Part shown: piece by piece, positions 46,656 to 57,873 of the stretch
Numbering within the stretch: position 1 is the first letter of the stretch
How the letters are laid out: every line of letters begins with the position of its first letter
Source: Strigamia acuminata
Lineage: Eukaryota; Arthropoda; Chilopoda; Geophilomorpha; Linotaeniidae
Direction of reading: 5' to 3'
Length of the DNA: 64,000 nucleotides
Assembly (NCBI GenBank): GCA_949358305.1
Contig: OX442319.1
Coordinates: 13,392,001-13,456,000 of the forward strand
Made by a program: the position numbers and the translations under genes
Notes under the pieces: model-generated
What the model was told of the DNA's origin: nothing
Databases searched by the model: none
The model's input: the letters and a program-made list of their open reading frames with translations, nothing else

Positions 46656-49550
46656 CAGATAAATCAATTAGAAAGATTTTATGGTTTTTCAAACAGAATT
46701 TTGTGAAATTTATGATTTTTATTAAGAAAATGTTAATTTTTGTTTATGATTTTTCAACAAAAATTGAAAAAATTGATAATTTTTCAACAAAAATTGAAAA
46801 AATTGATAATTTTTCAACAAAAATTGAAAAATGTGATGGTTTTTCAACAAAATGTGTTTGAATTTGATGACTTTCAACATTCCAACAATATGAAAAAATT
46901 CTGTTGCAGTGTTAACAAAATTGTGGAAAATCTGTTGAAATTTCAACAAAATGGTGAAAAATGCGTTGACTATTAAAAAAAAGTGAAAAATTGGAAGAAC
47001 CTTCAATGAAATATGAAAAAATGGAGGAGCCTTCAACAAAATTAGAATAATGTTATAATTTTTCAACGTTTCATCTTTTTTCAACACAATTTGACCATTT
47101 TCACAACACATTGATCAGTGTCAACTAAATTCAATATTGACATTCAAATTTGACAAAATTAACTCAATTATTGATTTGTCAAATAATTTTTATTTTATTT
47201 ATTTTTATTTACTATTTCATATTTGATTTCATGAAAAAAGTTTTTTTAAAAATCTTTTTTTCCTGAATAGAAATAAATTAAGTTATTATTGAAAATTAAA
47301 AATTAAAAATTTAAATTTTTAATAGAAAAAAAATATTATTTGATTGTTACTGAACTACACTTAGCCTGGACTAGAAATTAATTTAATTTATTTTCTAAAA
47401 ATATAATAAATAAAATAAAATAAAACCCAAAATACCATGCAGACAAATGGAAAAGAAATCCAATTTGTGTGAATTGTATTAAAGTGCATGTTATACATGT
47501 CAATCTTTTGCATCTTTCTTATTTATATAATCAAAAACAAACAACAGCGCTTTCTTTTTCTTAATTTAGCGCTTGCCTCAAACAAAAGCTGAAATTGTAC
47601 TAAACAGGAAAGAAATAAAAAGCAGAATGAAAGATTATTGTAAATTGAAACAAAACAAAAATCTAAAAATGTCAATAAAATTTGATTTTCTAACTGAAAC
47701 AGAAACTCGATTCATTTCCTCTACCACACTAATAAAACTAGCATAAGTTACGTTCTTTGTAAAAATTCAATCGGGTAAAATCTAAACTATATAGTGGATT
47801 CATTAGAAATTTAGTCTAATTTTTGCAACCCAACAACCAAGGCAATAACACGGTGAATTCACAACGCCTAGACAACCACGGCGATAAAGACATTAATCCC
47901 AAACTGTGCGTTTCCTCGTGTTGTATTTAATCGTGAATGGTGTCCAAATACCTCGTGAGATGTCCGACGGTCACATTAAAATACATAAAGAAGTACCGAG
48001 GGAATGCTCGTCAGTTTATACTTCACCCCTTCCATCCCCGCTTAATATGCCACTTATTGGGTGAAATTGAGAGAATTGTAATTATATTAGAGGAAAGTTA
48101 GATATAATTGGACAAAAATGTTAGGAGAAATTTTATTAGAACTTAGGATTAAGGAAAAATTATCTCATTATTGATTCATGTTTTATTATAAAAAATAAAT
48201 TCAATTTATTTTTATCAGTTTTAAATGAAATTTAGATGAGTTAATGCCAAGTTTTAGTGCCAGTTGTTGAATTATATATAGCTTCATAATGATGTGGCTA
48301 TTTTAAGAATAATTTGTGTTGGAATTACTTTTATTAAAGATATAAAGTTAAAGTAAAATTTTTAAAAAAAGTTGTAAAAATCAAACTTGTAAAGATTATC
48401 TCATTTTTAAAAGAATTTTTAGCAATCTTTTGATTTAAATTGTCAGAAAGAGCAAATTTGTGGTAAAATTAAATAAAAAATATCCAAATTTGAGCAAAAT
48501 CGATTACCAATGTGAAAATTGGTTTATAATTGAGCAAAATTGAAGCCAAAAGCAATTAAAATCAATTATTAAAACAAAAATTTCCAAATATGTCAAGGAC
48601 ATCTTTATTTGAAAATTAATCTCTTGCAGAAGAATGTGTTGTGCAATAATAGCCATGTTTCAGCTCAATTTTGACAAGTAGCCAACAATACATTACCATT
48701 GATGATAAAAACATAACCGTCAAACACATTTACCAAACCAAACAATTCAAAACTGTGACACATGTTTCATCAAAGATGGTTGCAGTAAACACATAACTGC
48801 TCTGACCAATCATTTTAAAGCTATAATTCTAGAAAAAAAGGATTCTCTTCCGCCTACGCTGTTGGCCTTTTGCCCAGATCAATAGAGTTACCGTAGTCGG
48901 TCATTCCTCTTGGTTACCAGGGCAACACCAACAGATGTGCCACCACTTGCAATTGCATAATCAAAAGTGATCAATACTTTTTTATGGTATATTCCCCTTT
49001 AAACAAAAACAATGCACAAATTCCAAGGATGTTGACCGAAAAGTCACCCGGAAACACCATTTCAACAATATTTTCCCACCACTGAAATGTCATGTTTTCT
49101 ATGCATGTAAACAACGGTTTATTTGTGTCAACAACCCAACAAGAAAATCCTGCAAATAAAACAATGCATTGGCAAAACAAAACTACAAAAACAGCTCAGG
49201 ACATACAAGAAAGAACAATAAGAACAACAATATTGTTAAGCACAAGTTCTAGAAAACATGGTTACGGGGCCCACCACTTCCGGAAAGTCACTTCCGGGGC
49301 CCTATTGGTTGATTCCAGGGCCCGGAGCTGCACCTGGTTGCGGGGTTTGAGAGCTGCGCAGAGTGCATTGCGCAGCAGGCAAGTGATCAGCGTGTAGGGG
49401 CAGCTGGTCAGATGATAATAGGCCTGCTATTTTTGCGGGCCTAAAACGACGTAATTGCTGGCGGAAAGCGGATAAAAAAACCTGCATTTTGCATACGCAT
49501 TGCGGAATTATTGCGGGCTCATTTTTTGGGTGTAAATAACAATTTTTTCT
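46656..49550. other. Gene-free AT-rich stretch
   Basis: No gene found. Positions 46741-46850 hold three to four units of a 30-bp repeat (TTTTTCAACAAAAATTGAAA core). From 47150 to 48600 the DNA is very AT-rich. Positions 49250-49480 are GC-richer and carry short self-complementary words (GCTGCGCAG...CTGCGCAA class), but no feature I can name. Confidence 0.55.
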
Positions 49551-49720
49551 CCAAAAAATGAATTTTTGGTCCAAAAAATGAATTTTTGGTCCAAAAAATG
49601 AATTTTTGGTCCAAAAAATGAATTTTTGGTCCAAAAAATGAATTTTTGGTCCAAAAAATAAATTTTTGGTCCAAAAAATGAATTTTTGGTCCAAAAAATG
49701 AATTTTTGGTCCAAAAAACA
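49551..49720. repeat. 20-bp tandem array GGTCCAAAAAATGAATTTTT
   Basis: About nine near-perfect units. A stray unit occurs at 49778-49796. The open frames across it (FFGPKIHFLDQKF-like) are repeat artefacts. Confidence 0.95.
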
Positions 49721-50226
49721 AGGAAAACTACAGATAACTTAAAATGAAGTGATTCATAATGACCACAAGAGGTAATTTTTGGTCCAAAAAATGAATATTA
49801 TTTTTGCGAGACACCCCTATTATTGGCAAATTGCGGATTTCCGCAAAATTGCGATACTACGGTCCGATTGCAAAAATTGCGGACCAAAAAAATCCTTAGA
49901 ATGCAAAGATTTTGATGTCAAAATGCTCCATTTGCCATATCCGCAAGTATGGAAACATTTTAAACAACATAATTTTTCGCAAAAATAGCAGCTTTAATGA
50001 TAAACAAGATTGAAAACATGTCACACAAAGGAAATGAAATCACTAATCAGTAAACAAGATGGGAGTGGTGTCTGGAGATACCAGGGAATCCAAGATAACA
50101 AATACTGGAATGATGTGTTTCAACTGAAGCTTGGTGTGATGTCACTTCTCTGTATTGATTGCAAGTTTGGAATGTTGTGAGTAGGTAGCACCAGCTGGTG
50201 GTGGTACATTGTAATAATAATGAATA
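49721..50226. other. Gene-free spacer
   Basis: AT-rich, with several repeats of ATTGCGGA.TTCCGCAAAATTGCG character near 49830-49890. No gene is supported. Confidence 0.5.
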
Positions 50227-51316
50227 GAATAATAAAGGAAAATAAATTTTACTTGTTTTAATATTTTATTAAAAGTGTTTTAATAACGTATGGCATTATA
50301 TTTCGTTTTTCAGATAGCATAGCTTATATTTCAATCTTTTTATTACAATACTTAAGCTTTATGAAGCCACCAAACCAACTGGCAGGCGTAGCGGTGTGGG
50401 TACTTCGATACAGGATCGTTTATCTAGGGGTCTACCCAGGATGAACCCACTAGTGATGTCTTGCCTTTTTGCTCTCGGAAACAATATCGATACTACTTTA
50501 AGTTTTTATCAGCTTCCATGCAAAAAAATCATCATTTCTAACTCAAAATTTATTATTTTTGAAAGATTTTTGTGGAGAGAAGTCTACATCGAGTTCGATC
50601 CTGCAAGCATCTACAAATTATTTTTTTATTATTCATTTTTGAAGTAATTAAATTGATGCATTTTTTATAAACCAATTTTGTTTTGTTTTTGGTATTTTGC
50701 ACCGCTTTAATCAACCAAAATTGTCCAATTCAAACATGTAGATTCATTAGTTAGAAAATTTGCTACTAGGTGGTGCTAGGTGATATTATACTGCTTGAAT
50801 CTTACATGTTTGAATTGGACAATTTTGGTTGATTAAAGACATTGCAAAATATCAAAAGCAAAACAAAATTGGTTTAGAAAAAATGCAGAAATTTAATTTA
50901 TTCAAAAATGAAAAATAAAAAAATAATTTATAGATGCTTGCAGGATCGAACTCAATGTAGAATTCTCTCCACAAAAATCTTTCAAAAACAACAAATTTTG
51001 AGTTAGATTTATAAATGATGATTTTTTTGCATGGAAGTTGGTAAAGACTAAAAGCAGAATCGGTATTGTTTCCGAGAGCAAAAAGACAAGACATCACTAG
51101 TGGGTTTATCCCGGGTATACCCCTAGATAATCGGTTTTGTGCCGAAGTACCCACACCGCTACGCCTGCCAATCGATTTAGTGGCTTCATAAAGCTTAAAT
51201 ATTGTAATAAAAAAATTAAAATATAAACTATACTATCTGAACAACTTAATGCCATAAGTTATTAAAACACTTTTAATAAAATATTAAAACAAGTAAAATC
51301 ATTTTCCTTATTATTC
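50227..51316. repeat. 1.1-kb inverted repeat (large hairpin)
   Basis: Arm 1 (50227 to about 50740) and arm 2 (about 50797-51316) are reverse complements with roughly 80-90% identity by eye; the spacer is only about 55 bp. Each arm, read inward from its outer end, contains a similar open frame of about 83-100 codons (50396-50647 on +, 51154-50852 on -) that begins MGTS.Q.RLSRG and shares the words NPLVMSCLFALGNN and EFDPASIYKLFF. It could be a foldback transposon or an inverted duplication of a small gene. Transcribed, it would make a long double-stranded hairpin. Confidence 0.85.
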
Positions 51317-51495
51317 GACTCGTAGCTATTTAATAGCACCTATAAGTGATGGAAATCATTGAGAAATCTCACCAAGTAAGTTTGTAGAAATTTTATAAAA
51401 AATATGGATGATTAATGAATGTATGGGAGGAAGTGCGGATAGATGGGTTGGTAGTTGGTTTTTAGGCACCACTTAATTAGTGGTTCGATGTGTTG

Positions 51496-51686
51496 CAGTG
51501 GCGTAGCTAGCATGGGTGACACCCGGGGCAGATATCAATGGTGTCACCCTCGAAAACAGTTAAAATCAACATTTTTTTTCAATACCGGCCAGGTGTCATC
51601 TCTATATGGGTGTCACCTCTTTCCGGGTGACACCCGGGGCGACTCTTCCCCCCCACCCCCCACCCCCCCCCCTAGCTACGCCACTG
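51496..51686. mobile_element. Short MITE with CAGTGGCGTAGCTAG ends
   Basis: 191 bp with 15-bp perfect terminal inverted repeats (51496-51510 and 51672-51686), flanked by GTGTTG on both sides (51490-51495 and 51687-51692). It contains three GGTGACACCCGGGGC-type words and a C-run. CAGNGGCGTAGC ends recall hAT-type MITEs, though the visible duplication is 6 rather than 8 bp. Confidence 0.75.
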
Positions 51687-51776
51687 GTGTTGTCCATCGG
51701 CAGCTAGACAGATTTCTGCACTTATTTGATTGAGTTCTGTACAGCCATCAACGTTGCATTTGGAATACTTACTTAC

Positions 51777-51871
51777 TTGGGTATGGATATATTGCATGAC
51801 CCGGCTGAACCCAGTCTCTTCGACGTAATTGTAACTGCAATTTTCAAATCTCCGGTCAAAAGTTTGATAAC
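51777..51871 (-). other. Possible orphan exon
   Basis: 95 nt bounded by TTCAG and GTAAGTAAG on the minus strand. One frame is open and looks coding (GYQTFDRRFENCSYNYVEE). No partner exon is evident: NAGLU already ends upstream at 51944. It may be chance. Confidence 0.15.
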
Positions 51872-51943
51872 CTGAATAATTAGACAATTTACATAATTTC
51901 CCATTGTGCTTCCTGCTCTAAAAGAAGTAGCAATACACACATT

Positions 51944-54827
51944 TTATTGAATAATTAAATGAGATGGATAAGAATCTTTAAACAAACTATTTTGATGAGC
52001 TTTTCTAACTCTGATCAAAATATTAAAATCTTGCCGATGTCGCCACTTAGAATGAATTTCTTTCACAATTGCAACAGTATCGCCAACAGGCACCGTTGGA
52101 AACACAGTCCGGTCAAAAGTAAAAGGTTCCTCCACTTCAGCAAAGGCCCTTGCATAATAATCATTAATCTTAAACGGCTTCTTAGTCTCAATAGAGTCCA
52201 ACAACATAGACAGGAAAAGTTGCCAACGTGGAATGTAATACGCTTTCATCAAGCCGGACCACTGCTTCGCTGCATAGTCCCTAATATTACCTTTGGGTCC
52301 CCACAATGTCACCTGATTCCGGGCATTATACTCAAAGACCTCTTCCGCTTCACCTACGGCGTTCTCTTTTGCATCGCGCAACCAACGACCTAATAGAAAA
52401 TGTTTATCCGAAGCCAATAGTTCCTCCATAGTATCAAGAATGTCGACTATCCTATTCCCAGCGATCAGAACACTACTCTTGTTTTTAGCTTTGAAAGAAT
52501 CAACCAACTCATGATAAAACTGATTGGACAAAGTCTGCAATGCCTCTCGCGTAACATCCACCAAGTCATATTTGTAGGTTTCACTGCAGTTCAAGTTATC
52601 GCTAAGGGCCAGTAGATCATCCCAGGCGCTAAGTAAGTCTTCCGCACGGTACCATATTGCCGGAATGAGTCGTAGTGAAGGTCTTTTAACCACCACATAG
52701 GCACCATGTTGTTTGTGGCCATCGGTGCAATTGAAGACACTCTTCAGGAGGCTCTTCCAAGCGGTGCCGATTCTCGGATCTTTGGAGCCATAGCGACGAT
52801 AGCCGTAGTGGGTGAACCACTGTTCAAGGTCCACCGATTGGTTCCTCCAAGACATTTCATTCATCAATTCGTATATCACATCGTTCTGGTTGATTCCTTC
52901 CATGGTTAGACCAAGACCCACCATGGTGGAATTGGGGTAAACGCGCGCTTGGAACGGAAAAGTGTTGACGTTCTCAACCGCTCCGTACATGCCGAGTACT
53001 CCGCCAAAGTTGTGTAACATGCACCAGATGAAAGGCTGGCCATAGAAGGAGTGCAGCTTGGCATACCAGGGATTTAGTTCAGCTTGAAGATCTAGGACAA
53101 TCATTTTCCCTATTGGAACCGAAGTTAGAAAAGCCTTAGCCCGCTCCGGTAGCCAAAAGACACTGTTGAAAAGCCAACCCTGCATCAGCCAAACCGCTTT
53201 CGGATCCGCCGATGTCATCGCGGAGAACGTGGCATTGCCGACACGCCGAAGGTAGCCTAGGTCTCCTGACAATGGATCCATTTCATTGAAGACATCACAA
53301 TTGTAGATGTGGTTGGTGCCAAATTCCTTCATCAGTTCGTTAATAAAAGTGTTGCCAATGTGTTGAAAAAGCGGCTCTTCGGGACTCAGAAGGAAAGTGC
53401 CGTTGAATTTTCCCCAGAACAGTTCTGTCACATTGGCATGGGGATAGAGCTGTTTAACGGCCGGTGGAACGTGACCAGAAAAAGCCGGAAGGACGGGCAC
53501 CATGCCGAAAGAACGCATCCGGGTAAGGATCTGATGCTGAAGATGCAATTGCTGGTTTTGCCACAAAGCCGGTAATGGGCCGGCCCACTTGTCTAGGTTG
53601 CCCATGCGCTGCCAGGCGAGAAAAGCCGGCCCGGAAAAAAAGTCGTCAAGATCTTCCGAAGTGAAATTGAACTTCTGATAGACCCTCGTCCAGACGGCCT
53701 CCTGTCCGGTGAAAGCCAAAGGCAGATTTATCCCATTTAGAGCCATCCAGTCGATTTCTTGTTCCCATCTTGTCCATCCCCACCACACAGACGAGTAGCT
53801 GACGGTGCATACATTTTGGTAGTAGCGAAACCGGTCGTTTGTACTCACCTGTAAAACATAATTCAAGACATAAAAGGAACAGAAGCAAAGACAAAAGACC
53901 AAACCATGCCCAAAACAAAATAGTGTGAGCCCCTAGAATAGAAGGCCACCAATAAGTGACCCCAAACACCGTAATAGATCAAGGGCTGTACCACATAATA
54001 GGGTCCCAGGATCATATGTGACCTTCTGGTGCCGAATGAACCAGGATCACCCAATGTTATGAGCTTTGAAGGATTGTATTTCTACAAGATTTCAACAATT
54101 CTAATGTTTATCACAAGCTGATTGTTCAAGCAAAGTTGTGAGGTGGAAAAGAAATTGTTGGCAACCATTTTGAGAAATCATAAGGAAACAACATCTGATT
54201 GGCTGCCTTATTTTATAAGGTACCCTACTCTTATAAAAATCCATTTTCCTTATGCTTACAGTCCATCCTTATGCTTATGATGCCATAAGGTCCTAAGGAT
54301 GACCACTCACGCAAATAAATTTGGCCAACATTTGGTCTCGTTTTTTAAATTTGAATTTGAATTACCTGAACCGGTGGGTCAATTTTTGGCAGCGGTGTCG
54401 GTAGGTCCAACTGAGAACCGGACCACGAAATGTGACAACCGGCCCAATATTTGAGGTAATTCTGAATGCCTAATGAAGCGGCGACACCGGTGTTGCCAGT
54501 CACGACAATCTTTTGCTGCTGGCCGTCGCTTTCCAGTCGATAAGTGTCACGGTCGGTGGGGCCCAAGTTCGGATCGATGACAACCTCGAATTCGTTGGCT
54601 CTCTCTCCCAGCAGGCGAGTTAAAAGACCCCTGACAGCTGTTTCTTGACCAGTGGGGGTCTCTTTGGATCTCAGAACATCTAAATGTGGGCTAGAAGTTG
54701 CGGAAGAATTATTGAGGAGGAAAGAAACGAAGAAAGTTAAGACGACTAGAGAGTGCATGTTGATTGGAGAGTAGAAGGAGAGTGAGTGAAGTGTGCGATG
54801 GTTTTCCACCGTTGAACCCAAGGCCAT
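51944..54827 (-). CDS. Naglu: Alpha-N-acetylglucosaminidase (NAGLU, GH89)
   Basis: Lysosomal exoglycosidase that removes terminal N-acetylglucosamine from heparan sulfate. Two exons, 54827-54366 and 53848-51944, join in phase 0 to 788 residues (human enzyme 743). The ATG at 54827 is the most upstream; an ATG at 54758 would begin directly with a signal peptide (MHSLVVLTFFVSFLL) and is at least as likely. Domains: small N-terminal domain to about 150; TIM barrel from RYYQNVCTVSYSSVWWGW, EIDWMALNGINLPLAF; catalytic Glu in CDVFNEM (about 343) and in LTMEGINQND (about 471); alpha-helical C-terminal domain with YYIPRWQLFLSML. Both GH89 catalytic glutamates are present. AATAAA (51948-51943) overlaps the stop codon. 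The 517-bp intron holds no gene. Confidence 0.96.
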
Positions 54828-57800
54828 GGAATAGACTGTTCGCAGTCATGATAAGTGTGGCGTGCGTGTCATGTTTTAATAAATGATATGATAATGATAT
54901 TGATATGGGAGTCGTGATTGTGATTGTGAAATGAAAATGTTTTGCTTGTATTTATTTTTATCTTGTTTATTGCGCTGGAATTCGTTTGTGATTTGTTTAC
55001 TTCACTTTTCTCATGTTTATTTCGCTTTTATTTCTTTTTTTACTGTTTATTTCACTTTTGTTGTAGATTTTATTGTTTATTTCAATTTTGTTTTATTTTT
55101 AATTGTTTATTTCAATTTTGTTTTATTTTTAATTGTTTATTTCACTTTTGTTTTATTTTTTATTGTTTGTTTCACTTTTGTTTTATTTTAATTTCACTTT
55201 TCGTCACTTTTCCCCCGTTTATTTTAATTTTAATCCATTTTTCTCGCTTATGTCGCTATCATTTAGCTTTTTTCTTCTTTATTTCGCTTTTATCCCACTT
55301 AACTTTCACTCACATAATTAATCCACAAGTTCAAAAAAATTTATTTCGAGGCAGGGCATATAAAAACAAATTGTTTACAAGTGTAATTATATTTACAAGA
55401 AAAATAAAAATGACATAAAAAATTTTTTTCACTAAATATAAAAAAAAAAAATTCATCGTGACAAAACGCTACTTAAATACCGGTATACTTAAATCCACTT
55501 AAAAACAAACGCAAAATAAATGCAAATCGAGGAATGCAGAAACAAAACAGCTGACAGGAGATTACCATTAGTATTATTATTATTATCACATTATTTGATC
55601 CACATGATGGAGAATAGAGACGACACCTAACAACAACAACATCACTTTCTCTCTGCTTAAGAATCATCATTACTGAGTTTACCATTGAAATAGAATTATG
55701 CAAAAACTAAATGCAAATTGCTTACACAACCAAACAAAAACGTACACCCCTCCCGCGTTGACAAAAACATGCAAATTCAAATGATTGACACCTGGACGGT
55801 CGTTTAAACTACAATGGATTGACGAAAATAGAAAAATTAGTCGACCAGGGATGCACCGAACCCTGGGTCCCATTTTAATTCGACTCCCAGAGTGTGATGG
55901 GGCCCCAAATGTACGACTGGCCCAAAAAGCCCCATCTCACCCACCGGTAATCCAAGGCCCCCTAACCTAATCTTTGTGGGGCTGCAAAACCCAATTTTTA
56001 TGTAAAAATATTTCTATCCATCTTTTTTATAATTTTTTTGTGTGATGGGCCCCACTTTAAAACCCCTTGACCAAGGGCCCCATTGAAAATGAAATTCTTC
56101 AACCTGGCACAAGAAAATAAGCCGGACCGCACCGGATAAAATCACCAAACTACCAAAGAAACCGTCGGGTACAAATTCCTTCGCTCGTTCGATGGCGATA
56201 AACAGTGAACTCCGAAGGAAAGCTCGCAGGTGGTGATCTTCGTAAAGTCGCAATAAACCGTCACTGCCCGCGGTAAGGCCGACAATAGAAAGGTTCTGCC
56301 AGGCGTTAGACGGGAACGGTGACGCCTGGAAAGCCGAAACGTCATCACTTTTTGTGCTGACCTCATGGAGGCAGAACTAAGTTTCATGTTGTTCTTTGCT
56401 ACGTGTAATGGCGGATCCAGACGTCATTGGAGAACGTGTAAAAACGACGACAACGGGTGGGCGGAGCTAATTCTTCAAGTTGCCGTTCCCGTCCAACGCC
56501 TGGCAGAACCTCTCTAATAGTTCGTCACTGCGACGTTTAGAAAATCGACAGGTTTAGCACAAAAATGTCGACTTTTGATGTTGATTTCGGGACATTGTTT
56601 CTACTTTGACCCCTGGCGAAGATCCGGTGCACTCCCAAAGCCGGGGCCTAATTTCCACAGTGATCACAGCTGGATGGGTTTTTACACAATTTTAATAGTT
56701 GTTGGTTTTTGTAGCAGTTCAAGCAGTTGATAGCATTTTTTTGAGCACACCAATCAATTAGGTCTCGAAAAAAAAACACATGACATTGGCACAATAGAAA
56801 CACATGCACAAAAGTAAAACTAAATTAACTTCAATTAAAATGGGCATTTTGGTCCTTTGTTAAATATATCTCCTTAGTATATACTGTATCTACATATTGC
56901 TACTTAAAAACTATTAAATTCAACCAGATTTTCAACTAATTCAAGGATCAACAAACACTTCTTAACAACTAAAAACATAAAAATTTAACACTGTAGTCGA
57001 TCTAACATTGTTTCATCAACTTAAAATGAGGAAGACTTGAGGATTACATGAGAATAAGTTGGAATTTCATGGAATTATGTATGTTGTTATGTTTTCTTTT
57101 TCGGCGGATTAGCGGGAACGGCTTCTTTGAGGAAAAATAACTGGTTCCCGGTTCACCGGTGATCGGCGGCTTCAATATTTTCTTAAGACTCTGGAATATG
57201 CGAGTATCGTAAAAATGAAGTGAAATAAAATGGAAGATTCGACTAAAATTTGGATGAGGATGTGTAGGTCGATCGGAGCATGCAACTTGACATTCCAAAT
57301 TATAAAACAAAAAACCAAAGACTCAGCCATTGTTTTCAGGCATCCTAAATAAAGTAAATAAAATAAAATAAATAAAGTAATAATAATAACAATGATAATA
57401 AAAAAATTATATATATATAAATGTCTATTGATTGCTTATTAAAAATACTTGTGGCTAACTCCAATTGATTGCACGTGAAGCTAATATTGTGCAAGAGGCC
57501 GGTTTACGTGCAAAATGCATCCTTAAGACCAAAAACTGCACATTTTGATGCAAAAACGCACATTTTGATGCAAAAACGTACATTTTGATGCAAAAACGTA
57601 CATTTTGATGCAAAAACGCACATTTTGATGCAAAAACGCACATTTTGATGCAAAAACGCACATTTTGATGCAAAAACGCACATTTTAATGCTAAAGTGCA
57701 TGCTTTAGTGCAAAAATGCGTGCAAATATTCAAATTTATGTGCAAAAATGCACATTTTAGATGAAAAACTGCAACTTCCATAACAAATCCAATGCATAAG

Positions 57801-57873
57801 AAACAAGACAACACACAGTCGGAGTTTGCTGCAAGTATTTCCAAGCAGAGGCAAAGAATTCTGAATTCTGCAC
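54828..57873. other. Intergenic stretch between NAGLU and prominin, repeats only
   Basis: NAGLU promoter should lie just above 54827. Positions 55020-55200 hold about five units of a TGTTTATTTCAATTTTGTTT-type repeat of about 36 bp. Positions 56291-56319 and 56483-56511 are an inverted pair (AGGTTCTGCCAGGCGTT...) 163 bp apart, perhaps MITE ends. Positions 57053-57185 on the minus strand could be an alternative last exon of the prominin gene (see there). No other gene is supported. Confidence 0.55.
57539..57700. repeat. 20-bp tandem array GCAAAAACGCACATTTTGAT
   Basis: About eight units, most identical; some have GTA for GCA. It lies just 3' of the prominin stop codon. Frames such as FASKCAFLHQNVRF are repeat artefacts. 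Confidence 0.95.

Noticed and set aside
54931-55418. Phe/Tyr/Leu-rich open frames
   Set aside because: Low-complexity frames from the TTTATTTCA repeat; no start context or homology.
56014-56387. Two overlapping minus-strand frames of about 80 codons
   Set aside because: They overlap an inverted repeat pair, have mixed composition and no splice context; no support for a gene.
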